Origin: Streptococcus sp. HMSC067H01
Lineage (GTDB): Bacteria; Bacillota; Bacilli; Lactobacillales; Streptococcaceae
Assembly (NCBI RefSeq): GCF_001814775.1
Contig: NZ_KV817781.1
Span: forward strand, 217,676-266,568
DNA: 48,893 nt
Direction of reading: 5' to 3'
The notes under the pieces are model-generated. The model was not told the DNA's origin, ran no database searches, and saw nothing but the letters and a program-made list of their open reading frames with translations. Made by a program: the position numbers and the translations under genes. This document shows positions 33,016 to 41,244 of the stretch, piece by piece. Within the stretch, counting starts at the first letter, position 1. Each line of letters opens with the position of its first letter.

Positions 33016-34326
33016 CTAAGGCAGGTTCATGTAAAATACCAAGTGATCATCATGTCTTTCAAATCGATAGTCAATTTCTTCGTTTTCCAATAAACTTTTG
33101 ACGACGAAGAGTCCCAAACCAGCTCCCTTGCTTTGTCGACTAGAGGACGTGAAGGATTGTTCAAATTTATCTTGCTCCTCAGGTGTACAGGCGTTCTCAA
33201 TAAAGACCCAACCATCTTTTGCTCCAATTTTTAAATAACCACTTTGAACAGAGTGTTTCACAGCATTACTGATAAGATTGGAAAGAATCAGCTTTAGTAC
33301 CGAAGGATTTAGATAAGTTTGTTGGTCAGTGAGTTGATTTTCTACAGTGATTTTTCTCTCTTTGGCTAACAAGTCATAGTCCTTCAATAGGAGATTGGTC
33401 ATATCAAAAAGGTTGATTTCTTCCTTCTTATCTCGCAATTCTTGCACTGAAGAAAGCGATAGGATTTGCTGGACATGGTGAGTCAAATCATCCACAATAC
33501 CCAAAGAAATTCCCAGATAATGGTCACGATCTTTATAGCGACCAATATTGGCTTGCATATTCTCCAGAAGAATCTTTAGACTAGCTAGAGGTGTTTTCAG
33601 TTCGTGGGAAGCACCTCGCAAAAACTCAACCTTCATCTTTTCCAGCTGGAGGATGGCCTCGTTCTTTTCATGCAAGTCTGCAATGACCGTCAAGAGATGC
33701 TGATAAAGGCTATTGATTTGTTCTTTGAGATCGCCAATTTCATCCTTAGAATCCACGCGCAACCTCACTTCTGCATCCAAATCCATCATCCGTCGAGTCA
33801 CTCGTTTGATTTCCAAAATAGGAGCAACAATGGTTCTAGCATAGATAAAGGCGATGAGGAGCGAAATGATGAAAGACGCTAATAAAGTATAAGGCAGAAA
33901 TTGAAGACTGATGTCTTCTGCTTCTTTCTGCAAATCCATAGATGCCAAGAATTGCAAGGTCATCGTCTGACCATCCTTAGTTTGAATTTCTCTTTCCTCA
34001 ATAACCAAGGAGGCCGTTTGTCGTTGTTTATCAATGGGAAGATTATCATTGACTTCCAACTTATCCTGAGTCATCTCTCCCTTAACAGCTCCCTTAATAT
34101 CACTGCTTTTAGAATAAAGTTCAAGGACTTCCTGAATAGCTTGACTATCTTTTCCTTGGAGGGACTGGGCAATTTCTGTAGCCTTTTGCCCGATGCTTTC
34201 CTGACGGTGAGTGAGATAGGTCGGAGGAAAGAGGAAATAGATAGCCAAATGCAAACAAATGACTAAGGTAGAAAATACCGAGAAGGTATAGATAAAAATC
34301 TTTTTAAATAAACCTGAATGTCTCAT
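33016..34326 (-). CDS. vncS: Sensor histidine kinase VncS
   Basis: Two-component sensor of 436 residues: TM1 about 10-33, an extracellular sensor segment about 34-143, TM2 about 145-167, HAMP linker, then DHp domain with phospho-acceptor His241 (RGASHELKTPLASLK), N-box LISNAVKHS and G-box GAGLGLFVVKSLL. It pairs with VncR, overlapping its stop by four bases. In S. pneumoniae VncRS was first linked to vancomycin tolerance and autolysis through the Vex transporter, a link later disputed. Confidence 0.93.
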   Translation of the reverse strand: MRHSGLFKKIFIYTFSVFSTLVICLHLAIYFLFPPTYLTHRQESIGQKATEIAQSLQGKDSQAIQEVLELYSKSSDIKGAVKGEMTQDKLEVNDNLPIDKQRQTASLVIEEREIQTKDGQTMTLQFLASMDLQKEAEDISLQFLPYTLLASFIISLLIAFIYARTIVAPILEIKRVTRRMMDLDAEVRLRVDSKDEIGDLKEQINSLYQHLLTVIADLHEKNEAILQLEKMKVEFLRGASHELKTPLASLKILLENMQANIGRYKDRDHYLGISLGIVDDLTHHVQQILSLSSVQELRDKKEEINLFDMTNLLLKDYDLLAKERKITVENQLTDQQTYLNPSVLKLILSNLISNAVKHSVQSGYLKIGAKDGWVFIENACTPEEQDKFEQSFTSSSRQSKGAGLGLFVVKSLLENEEIDYRFERHDDHLVFYMNLP

Positions 34327-34979
34327 TTTCTCTCCAATTTATAACCAACATTGCGCACGGTAAGAATACAGTCTAAATCCAATTTTTTCCGTAGTTCCTT
34401 GATATAGACATCAATCACTCTGTCAAAAGGAACCTCATCTGTCATCTTCCATACAGCATCGATAATCTGCGACCGAGTTAATGCTTTACCTTCATTTTTG
34501 ACCAGATAGTCTAAAATTTCCAGCTCTTTTGCATTCACTGCAACTTCTTGACCTGCTACTTTGGCGCTATAACTGTCAAAGTCTACCTCGGTATCTTTAT
34601 AGGTAAAAATACGACCTGTATCATAATAACGCTTGAAAATAGCATCCACTCGTACCTTTAACAAAGATAGGGAAAAAGGCTTTTCCAAATAACCATCAGC
34701 TAATGCAGCAAAGGCACTCATCTTATATTCTTCGTCCTGAAAGGCTGTCAACATCAAGACCGGAACCTGGCTGTTTTTACGGATTTCTGACAAAACCTCT
34801 AAACCATTGAGTTTCGGCATTTGAATATCTAAGAGAACCAAGGCAACTTGGTGATTGGAAAATTGTTCTAAGGCCCCAAGGCCATCAGCTGCCTGAATGG
34901 TTTCATAGCCACAATCCGTCAAATAGTCACTAATTCCCTCGCGAATCATGTCTTCATCTTCTACAATTAGAATTTTCAT
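34323..34979 (-). CDS. vncR: Response regulator VncR (OmpR/PhoB family)
   Basis: A 218-residue regulator with a receiver domain (1-115; acidic pocket EDED at 7-10, phospho-acceptor Asp51 in LLDIQMP, Lys in LEKPFS near 100) and an OmpR-type winged helix (about 125-218; VPFDRVIDVYIKELRKKL recognition helix region). It is separated from vex3 by 70 bases holding a hairpin with a T-run, so vncRS may be only partly read through from vex. Confidence 0.94.
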   Translation of the reverse strand: MKILIVEDEDMIREGISDYLTDCGYETIQAADGLGALEQFSNHQVALVLLDIQMPKLNGLEVLSEIRKNSQVPVLMLTAFQDEEYKMSAFAALADGYLEKPFSLSLLKVRVDAIFKRYYDTGRIFTYKDTEVDFDSYSAKVAGQEVAVNAKELEILDYLVKNEGKALTRSQIIDAVWKMTDEVPFDRVIDVYIKELRKKLDLDCILTVRNVGYKLERK

Positions 34980-35002
34980 ATAAATCCTTTTCTATCAAAA
35001 AT

Positions 35003-35042
35003 GCTACCTATATTATATCTCATTTGACTGAGAATAGGTAGC
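35003..35042 (-). terminator. Hairpin between vex3 and vncR, possible terminator with embedded promoter
   Basis: GCTACCTAT (35003-35011) and ATAGGTAGC (35034-35042) form a perfect nine-base stem with T-runs on both outer sides. The minus-strand loop contains GAGATATAATATAGG, including a TATAAT that could be a -10 box for vncRS. Confidence 0.7.
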
Positions 35043-35049
35043 AGGTTTT

Positions 35050-36429
35050 TTATTCACTATCCAACAAGAGTTCTTTTGGTTGTTTAAAGAGGAGATTGCT
35101 TGAAGCAAGTGCCATAACTAGTACCACTAGAACCAAGCCAAGTACAAAGATAATGGCAAAGTCAGAAGGTTGAATGGATATATCTAAACTTGAAAGAGTC
35201 TTGCTAAAGCCGTCCACTTCTGCACCACCACCAAGATTAGAGGCTTGGGCTGCCTTACTAGCTTGCTTAGCCACATCTGATGTGACATTTGCAAGCACTG
35301 TATTTCCAATGGCACGAGCAGTATAGTTAGCTAAGAAGTAAGCTGAAACTAGTGCTGGGATTGCAATCATAACTGCTTCTGTGATAAATTGTCCTAGAAT
35401 CCTTGCTTGTTTTAGACCAATTGAAAGGAGAATTCCAACCTCTTTACGACGAGCGTTAATCCATAGCGTGAGTAAGAGAGCAAGCAGGAGAACAGAGAAG
35501 CTCAAGCTACCCCAGAAGAGAAGATTAGCCATCTTGTACATGCCTGAGATAGATTGTTCAAGTGCAGGATAGTTAGATGAACTCTTAATCAAGCTATACA
35601 TCTTCCAGTTGATGCCGTTGATAGACCCTAATTCTTGCATGACACTATCTAGATTCTTATCTCCAGCTACAAAGAAGGTAGCATCTCCATAAATAGCTGT
35701 ATCTTCTGTATAACCATAGAGTTGGGCTGCTGTGTGAATATCTGTGATAGCTGTATTCTCATAAAGTTCTTGTGAGTAGGTTACAGCAGATTTGTTATGT
35801 CCATCAAAAAGTCCTTTGATCGTTACTTCTACTGTTTCCTTGGCTCCTTTTTCATTATCTGCATCGTAGATATTGGAGTTCAGTTTGACCTTGTCGCCAA
35901 CTTTCCAGCCATGTTTAGCAGCCAAGTCTTTGTGCATGAGAATCTGGTATTTGTCATCGTTTGTTAAATGCTCACCTTCGACCAGTTTGTAAGAGCCTGA
36001 CACAAACTTGTCTTCTTTAGAAGAGTCATTGACTCCTGTTATCATCAAGCTACTTCCAAAACGTTGAGCTCGATCTGGCGTTAGATTTTTCTTGGTTTCA
36101 GGTGTCTCAATCAATTCGTAGCCTGTCAAATCACCGATAGCATTAATCCGTTTGATGTAGGATTCAATAGCCTTATTCTCGGTAATTTTTTTGATATCTT
36201 CACCCTTGATATTCCCTGCACCACGTGGAGTTCCTTGGTTGACTCTACGATTGATTTGCATAGAAAAACTATTGGTGATATTTTTAAAGGTTTCCTGAGA
36301 AGCCTTAGCTGTCGCCCCCTTGATAGACAAGCCGACCAAACTCAAACTAGCCATCAAGAGAATGATAAGAAAGATCACAAGCGACTTGAAAAATTTTCTT
36401 GTGACATAGGCAAATGCGTTGTGTAACAT
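35050..36429 (-). CDS. vex3: Vex3 ABC transporter permease (MacB/FtsX type)
   Basis: A 459-residue permease with the MacB/FtsX layout: TM1 at about 13-33, a large extracytoplasmic MacB-PCD-like domain (about 35-300), then three helices (about 305-327, 350-375, 425-447) with the FtsX core WINARRKEVGILLSIGLKQARIL. It should pair with Vex1 around the Vex2 ATPase. The exported substrate is not settled. The gene ends 70 bases before vncR. Confidence 0.93.
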   Translation of the reverse strand: MLHNAFAYVTRKFFKSLVIFLIILLMASLSLVGLSIKGATAKASQETFKNITNSFSMQINRRVNQGTPRGAGNIKGEDIKKITENKAIESYIKRINAIGDLTGYELIETPETKKNLTPDRAQRFGSSLMITGVNDSSKEDKFVSGSYKLVEGEHLTNDDKYQILMHKDLAAKHGWKVGDKVKLNSNIYDADNEKGAKETVEVTIKGLFDGHNKSAVTYSQELYENTAITDIHTAAQLYGYTEDTAIYGDATFFVAGDKNLDSVMQELGSINGINWKMYSLIKSSSNYPALEQSISGMYKMANLLFWGSLSFSVLLLALLLTLWINARRKEVGILLSIGLKQARILGQFITEAVMIAIPALVSAYFLANYTARAIGNTVLANVTSDVAKQASKAAQASNLGGGAEVDGFSKTLSSLDISIQPSDFAIIFVLGLVLVVLVMALASSNLLFKQPKELLLDSE

Positions 36430-36476
36430 AAGATTCCTTTCTAGATTTACTTCAGTTTTTAATATGTTTAAAAGTT

Positions 36477-37124
36477 TTAGTTACTATTTTTTCTTGTTTC
36501 AGTCAGTTTCTTATCCTTCAATTCAAGTGTAATATCTGACGCCTGTGCTACTTCCTTGCTGTGGGTCACAACGATCACACACTTGCCTGTTTTCTCAGCA
36601 AGAGATTTGAGCAGGTCAATAATATCCCCAGCAGTCTTAGGATCTAGGTTTCCTGTTGGTTCATCTGCTAAAATCACTGGCGCCTCAGATACAAGACTAC
36701 GAGCAATGGCAACCCGTTGTTGCTGTCCACCTGATAATTGGAGAACATTCCGCTTGATCTGACTTTCATCTAAACCAAGTTCAAGAAGGGTATCTTTGCT
36801 AGCTTTTTTATTAACCAAGCGGATATTTTCCAATGGAGAAAGATAATCAATCAGGTTATAGTTTTGGAAAACTAGCGAAATATGGTGCATGCGATGATAA
36901 GAATAACCTTGTTCACGAATATCCTTGCCTTCGAATAGGATAGCACCTTCGACTGGACTATCAAGTCCTGCTAAGAGAGACAAGAGTGTTGACTTCCCAG
37001 CTCCTGATTCTCCGATAATACTATAAAACTTGCCTGGTTCAAAATCGTAATTGATTTTATATAAGACTGCTTCTGCAATGTTTTTATAACGATAAGTAAG
37101 ATCTTGTAATTGTAGTAAAGTCAT
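36477..37124 (-). CDS. vex2: Vex2 ABC transporter ATPase
   Basis: A 215-residue MacB-type ATPase: Walker [10 protein letters not shown] near 36-44, Q-loop [11 protein letters not shown] near 85, signature [14 protein letters not shown] near 130 and Walker [13 protein letters not shown] near 153, then H-loop [10 protein letters not shown] choose MTLLQLQ at 37124, preceded by AGGAG; longer upstream reading in the frame overlaps vex1. It lies between the two permeases as in pneumococcus. Confidence 0.94.
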   Translation of the reverse strand: MTLLQLQDLTYRYKNIAEAVLYKINYDFEPGKFYSIIGESGAGKSTLLSLLAGLDSPVEGAILFEGKDIREQGYSYHRMHHISLVFQNYNLIDYLSPLENIRLVNKKASKDTLLELGLDESQIKRNVLQLSGGQQQRVAIARSLVSEAPVILADEPTGNLDPKTAGDIIDLLKSLAEKTGKCVIVVTHSKEVAQASDITLELKDKKLTETRKNSN

Positions 37125-37137
37125 GATTTCTCCTTCA

Positions 37138-38415
37138 TTAACTAATAGATGATAAAATTTCCTTAGGTGATTTTCTAAATAAAAATAGGAAACAAAGTGC
37201 AACTGACAAGCAGCTAATTATAAGTAGGAAAATATAAGATTCTCCAAATGATAGAATACTGGTTGAAAGATTAGTCGCTTTTGCTAGCGTATCTTGTAGT
37301 GCGGCTTGATCGCCACTTGCTAGTACAGTTTTTAAAAGATAGGAAGTAATGGCATTTCCAGCCACAAATGCAGGTAGGATAGCTACCAATGAAACCAGGA
37401 TAACTTCCAGGCAGAATTGGCTAAAGATTTCTCTTTTTCCCTTACCTAGTGCCAATAAAATACCAACCTCGTAGACTCGCTCTCGTAACCAAAGGGACAA
37501 GACCAATACCAGCGCTCCTACCCCAGCAATCATAATGCCATAAAGGAAAATTTGGAGGAAGGTTTGGAAGGTCGAAACGGAATCCTTGATTTGTTCAAAG
37601 GCCTTGTTTTCCTTTTCAACTTGAAAGCCTTGTTTTTCCAGAGATAACTTTTCAACCTCTTGAATGATGCCATCCATATCTTTGGGATTTTCTAGATAGA
37701 AACGGGCTGCAGTGACTTGATCTTCCTTATTTCCAAGAAGAGTTTGGCTACTTTCGAAGTCTGTATAGACCGTGTTTTCACTAAAATCTGAGCTAAGACC
37801 AGTGAATTTTTCTTGCTTCTTACCTGAGAAAATACCTACGATTTCATAGTCTAGCCTTTGTCCACTATTTCCTTCTACTTGACCAGGATTTAAGCTAATC
37901 TTATCTCCTATCTTTAGATTGTTTTTATTTGCTAAATCTTCATGGATTAAGATTTTTTTGCTATCTCCTTTTTCTAAATGCCTTCCTTCTTTGAGGGTAA
38001 AGGCAGAACTTGTAAAAGAAACATCCTTGGAAGAATCTTTCAAAGCAATTAAACTGATGAGATTCTTTTCAGCTTCTGTCAAATCATCCCTTTGGATACT
38101 TTGTTCTCCAGTAACCACTTCTTTGTCAGTCAACTTAGCTATTGTTTCAAGCTCTGGAGAAATCTCCTCAAGTCCCTGTATTTTTTTAAGGTCATCTAGT
38201 TGAGACAGTTGAAAAGTCTGATCTGCTTCTATTCTTTTAATTGAAAAAGATGTATTCAGTGAGCGATAGAGATTATTTTCTACTGTTTTGTTGGACTTCA
38301 TAAGCGTCAAACAAGCCGATATTCCAGCCAATAAGACAAATAGAATCAAGAATAATATGAGACTTCTCAGTCGTTTTCTGCTGACGTAAGCCCAAGCTCT
38401 TTGAGTGGGATTCAT
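37138..38415 (-). CDS. vex1: Vex1 ABC transporter permease (MacB/FtsX type)
   Basis: A 425-residue permease paralogous to Vex3: TM1 about 13-35, extracytoplasmic domain to about 285, then three helices near 290-315, 335-362 and 388-412 with the WLRERVYEVGILLALGKGKREI core. I choose MNPTQRAW at 38415 because GGAGG lies just upstream. It is first in the vex1-vex2-vex3-vncR-vncS order. A TAAACA, 16 bases, TATAAT promoter (38468-38441 on the minus strand) precedes it. Confidence 0.93.
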   Translation of the reverse strand: MNPTQRAWAYVSRKRLRSLILFLILFVLLAGISACLTLMKSNKTVENNLYRSLNTSFSIKRIEADQTFQLSQLDDLKKIQGLEEISPELETIAKLTDKEVVTGEQSIQRDDLTEAEKNLISLIALKDSSKDVSFTSSAFTLKEGRHLEKGDSKKILIHEDLANKNNLKIGDKISLNPGQVEGNSGQRLDYEIVGIFSGKKQEKFTGLSSDFSENTVYTDFESSQTLLGNKEDQVTAARFYLENPKDMDGIIQEVEKLSLEKQGFQVEKENKAFEQIKDSVSTFQTFLQIFLYGIMIAGVGALVLVLSLWLRERVYEVGILLALGKGKREIFSQFCLEVILVSLVAILPAFVAGNAITSYLLKTVLASGDQAALQDTLAKATNLSTSILSFGESYIFLLIISCLSVALCFLFLFRKSPKEILSSIS

Positions 38416-38440
38416 ATAGCACCTCCATATTTGTAAGACT

Positions 38441-38468
38441 ATTATAATATCCAAATATGAAATGTTTA
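38441..38468 (-). promoter_or_regulatory. vex1 promoter
   Basis: On the minus strand TAAACA (38468-38463), 16 bases, TATAAT (38446-38441). The leader would be about 19 bases. Confidence 0.55.
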
Positions 38469-38497
38469 TGAAATAAGAAAAATTTTTGAAATAAAAT

Positions 38498-38521
38498 AAG
38501 CCAGTATTTCTACTGACTTTA
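38498..38521 (-). terminator. Terminator of the CPBP protease gene
   Basis: AAGCCAGTA (38498-38506) pairs with TACTGACTT (38511-38519) with one G-U, followed on the minus strand by TATTTTATTT. Confidence 0.7.
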
Positions 38522-38540
38522 TATTTATAAATCCTCCAGA

Positions 38541-39152
38541 TTAAAACAGAGAAAATGCAGCAACTAAACCAGACAGGATGTTAGCTAGTGCATGTATGAT
38601 CCAACTTGTTAAAATGGAGCCTCCAGCTTTCTTTTCATTAACAAAACCAAGATAAGCTGCTATTGCTCCAGTAAAAAATATAATGAAAAAAGTGACTTCT
38701 AAACTTACTACTGAAGCAAATAATACTCCATGAAGCAATGCAAAAGCGATAGCCTGTATCGTATTTGCAAAGACAAACGGCATGTAATTTGCCATTCGTT
38801 TCAGTAGAAATCCTCTAAATAGCAGTTCCTCTGGCAAAGATGTTTGCAAAATACTATAAATTAGAATACTTGGTAAAGCCTTATAGCCCATACCAGAAAA
38901 AGTCGAAGTAGCCGTTTCTATACTACGTGTTAGAGGAAAGACAAGCATATAAAAAATGGTAAACAAGAGAAAACCACCAATTATCCATGTAATTAGATAA
39001 TAATCTTTATCCCTTTTAATAGATTTTAAACCAATCCATTCCATAAATGGGACTTGAACCCTCACAGTCAGAAACCACCAGATAGAAGGTAGTAAAATAA
39101 TAAAGAGAATTTGAATAAAGGCGCTCATTATTCGTTGAAGTTCATTAACCAT
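38541..39152 (-). CDS. CPBP family intramembrane metalloprotease
   Basis: A 203-residue, six-helix membrane protein of the CPBP (Abi/CaaX protease-related) family. The three catalytic motifs are present: PEELLFRG near 113 (EExxxR), FALLHGVLF near 139 and WIIHALANILSG near 187. In streptococci and lactobacilli such proteins are tied to bacteriocin immunity or surface protein processing; no bacteriocin gene is visible here. The ATG has GGGGG upstream. It sits alone between vex1 and the tRNA-Leu gene. Confidence 0.88.
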   Translation of the reverse strand: MVNELQRIMSAFIQILFIILLPSIWWFLTVRVQVPFMEWIGLKSIKRDKDYYLITWIIGGFLLFTIFYMLVFPLTRSIETATSTFSGMGYKALPSILIYSILQTSLPEELLFRGFLLKRMANYMPFVFANTIQAIAFALLHGVLFASVVSLEVTFFIIFFTGAIAAYLGFVNEKKAGGSILTSWIIHALANILSGLVAAFSLF

Positions 39153-39413
39153 CGTAATCCCCCTTTACATTTTTGAAATACTTATTTTAAATCAGGAAAT
39201 ACAAGTCTTTAACTATGAAAGCTTTCCGATAAGAACCCTTATAAACTAGGATAGATTAAACTTTTCTACACTACTACCTCTCTAATTTTTTCAAAACTGA
39301 ACTTTTGCCATCTTTTCTATCTCTATTATAGCACTTTTTGAATTGAAAGAAAAAAACTACAAGAAAAAGGTATTCTTCTCCTGTAGGTTTACTGCTATGC
39401 ATTCCAACAAAAA

Positions 39414-39437
39414 AAGAGCTAGCAATTGCCAGCTCTT
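39414..39437 (-). terminator. tRNA-Leu terminator
   Basis: AAGAGCTAGC (39414-39423) pairs with GCCAGCTCTT (39428-39437), one mismatch or G-U; seven Ts follow on the minus strand. Confidence 0.85.
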
Positions 39438-39443
39438 ATCCTA

Positions 39444-39529
39444 TGCGGAGAGAGGGACTTGAACCCTCACGACCTAAAGCGGTCACAGGATCCTTAGTCC
39501 TGCGCGTCTGCCAATTCCGCCATCCCCGC
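39444..39529 (-). tRNA. tRNA-Leu (anticodon AAG)
   Basis: An 86-base tRNA with acceptor arms GCGGGGA and TCTCCGC, discriminator A, D-loop GGCAGACGCG, anticodon stem CAGGA/TCCTG with loop CTAAGGA (anticodon AAG, reading CUU), a long variable arm as expected for tRNA-Leu, and T-loop GGTTCAAGTCC. The 3' CCA is not encoded; CA is at the end of the stem and TA follows. It has its own promoter and terminator. Confidence 0.95.
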
Positions 39530-39544
39530 GTCGATTACTTTACT

Positions 39545-39573
39545 AGTATATCAACTTTCACAAACTTTGTCAA
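39545..39573 (-). promoter_or_regulatory. tRNA-Leu promoter
   Basis: Near-consensus: on the minus strand TTGACA (39573-39568), 17 bases, TATACT (39550-39545), about 16 bases before the mature 5' end. Confidence 0.9.
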
Positions 39574-39610
39574 CACTTTTTTCAGATTTTTTTCAGTTTT
39601 TTTGAATACA

Positions 39611-40186
39611 TTATTCTTTGATTTCAACTAGGTTTTCATCAAGGAGTTTCGCTCCTAATGTATTCTTAAAATGTCCAAGTGCAAACTGGTGGTTTTCAGG
39701 CCAAATGGATGCGACTGCTGGTTTGACAACTTCTATCTGATACCCAAGATTATAGGCATCGATAGCCGTATGCAAGACACAAATATCTGTAAGAACACCT
39801 GTTAAGATGACTGTATCCACGCGACGCTCTCTCAGGCGGATATCCAAATCTGTGCCAGAAAAAGCCGAATAGTGACGTTTGTCCATCCAGAAAACACGAC
39901 TATCCTGGGCCTGTTCCTGATAAAATTCAGCTAACTTACCATATAGATTACGCCCGCTAGTCCCAATCAGATTATGAGGGGGAAATAGTTTACTTTCTGG
40001 ATGAAAGACATCATTTTCCTCATGAGCATCAATGGTAAAGAAAATATAATCTCCACGGTCAAATGCTAATCTAGTTACCTGATTGATTGCTTCTGATATT
40101 GCTTGAGCAGGAGCTCCTGCTGTCAATTTTCCATGATCCGCTACAAAATCTTCTGTATAGTCAATCGAAATTAAAGCCTTAGCCAT
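39611..40186 (-). CDS. pncA: Nicotinamidase / isochorismatase family protein
   Basis: Converts nicotinamide to nicotinic acid in NAD salvage. The 191 residues show the PncA pattern: DYTEDF near 9-14 (catalytic Asp), FFTIDAHEENDVFHPE near 50-65 (metal Asp and His), DKRHYSAFSGTDLD near 101 (catalytic Lys) and TGVLTDICVLHTAIDA near 133 (nucleophilic Cys). The ATG overlaps the codY stop by one base, so it is co-transcribed with codY. Confidence 0.92.
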   Translation of the reverse strand: MAKALISIDYTEDFVADHGKLTAGAPAQAISEAINQVTRLAFDRGDYIFFTIDAHEENDVFHPESKLFPPHNLIGTSGRNLYGKLAEFYQEQAQDSRVFWMDKRHYSAFSGTDLDIRLRERRVDTVILTGVLTDICVLHTAIDAYNLGYQIEVVKPAVASIWPENHQFALGHFKNTLGAKLLDENLVEIKE

Positions 40187-40974
40187 TAATAGTCCCTCTT
40201 TTTCACTTCTTCAAAAATATCTGGGATTAAAACTTTTAGATAAGTTCCCTTCATACCTAATGAACGACTTTCAATAATCCCTGCTGATTCGAGCTTCCGA
40301 AGAGCATTGACAATCACTGAACGAGTAATACCAATGCGATCTGCGATAACTGAAGCTGTCAATTGTCCTTCTTTGCCATTTAGTTCTGCTAAAATCGCAG
40401 AGACTGCACGCAATTCAGAATATGATAGTGTATTGACCGCCATAGTCACTGCTGTGCGACGGCGGATATTTTTCTCATCTTCTTCACGTTGGAAGTTCAA
40501 AAGCTGAATACCAACCACCGTGCTGGCAATCTCAACAAGGATCAAATCCTCATCTTCGAATTTCTTGTCATTTCGCCAAATAATCAAAGAACCCAATCGA
40601 ATCCCAGAAACGTGGATTGGAGCGATGGTTGTTAAACCATCTGGGAAGTCTGAACGACTTTCAGTTGGGAAAATAGTCAAATCATGTTCCACAGGGAGGT
40701 TGGCCTCCGTATCGTAGATCATATTTGCCCCTTGGATATAGTCCTCAGGGAAAATCTTTGTTTGGAAGAACTGCTCTACACGATCGGTGTTTGTTTTATA
40801 GCGCATAAAGTAGCCCAACAAACGCCCCTTGCTATTGACGATACAAGCATTGCAGTCGATGATATCGGCTAATTGACGTGTAATGGCATTATAGGGAAGT
40901 TCATCCTGTAGTTGCTCCTCCGAACGCTTTAAGATAGATGTGATTTTTCTCGTTTTTTCTAATAAATGTGCCAT
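40186..40974 (-). CDS. codY: Global nutritional regulator CodY
   Basis: Branched-chain-amino-acid (and in some species GTP) responsive repressor of 262 residues. The N-terminal GAF domain (about 1-155) holds the ligand site; the C-terminal winged helix carries the strongly conserved [26 protein letters not shown] (about 205-230). Length is typical. GAGGTG lies before the ATG. The promoter at 41001-41029 gives a leader of about 20 bases. pncA follows in the operon. Confidence 0.97.
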   Translation of the reverse strand: MAHLLEKTRKITSILKRSEEQLQDELPYNAITRQLADIIDCNACIVNSKGRLLGYFMRYKTNTDRVEQFFQTKIFPEDYIQGANMIYDTEANLPVEHDLTIFPTESRSDFPDGLTTIAPIHVSGIRLGSLIIWRNDKKFEDEDLILVEIASTVVGIQLLNFQREEDEKNIRRRTAVTMAVNTLSYSELRAVSAILAELNGKEGQLTASVIADRIGITRSVIVNALRKLESAGIIESRSLGMKGTYLKVLIPDIFEEVKKRDY

Positions 40975-41000
40975 TTTTCACCTCGTATTTAATCGCTTCC

Positions 41001-41029
41001 ATTATATCACAAAACTGTCTTTATTTCAA
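41001..41029 (-). promoter_or_regulatory. codY promoter
   Basis: On the minus strand TTGAAA (41029-41024), 17 bases, TATAAT (41006-41001) with an extended TGA. The AT-rich gap 41030-41210 shows no gene. Confidence 0.8.
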
Positions 41030-41211
41030 TAATTATCTGAAAATTGCTTATTGCATTGCAATTCTCTTACATTTGCAATTTTTTATATTTTTTTTCAATT
41101 TTCTTGTTGACAGGTCTCTCGGTTTTTGATAATATAATATTACAAGATAACAAATATATAGATATGACTTCTAGTATTGATTTTTCGTAACTCTCGGTCT
41201 CCTTATATATA

Positions 41212-41241
41212 AAAGCGATCCACCTCAGTGAACCGCTTTTT
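41212..41241 (-). terminator. cshA terminator
   Basis: AAAGCG (41212-41217) and CGCTTT (41234-41239) pair, with an inner CCAC/GTG stem. T-runs lie on both sides, so it can work in both directions. Confidence 0.7.
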
Positions 41242-41244
41242 TTA

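Noticed and set aside
39443..39631. A plus-strand frame with a plausible-looking start
   Set aside because: It is the reverse complement of the tRNA-Leu gene.
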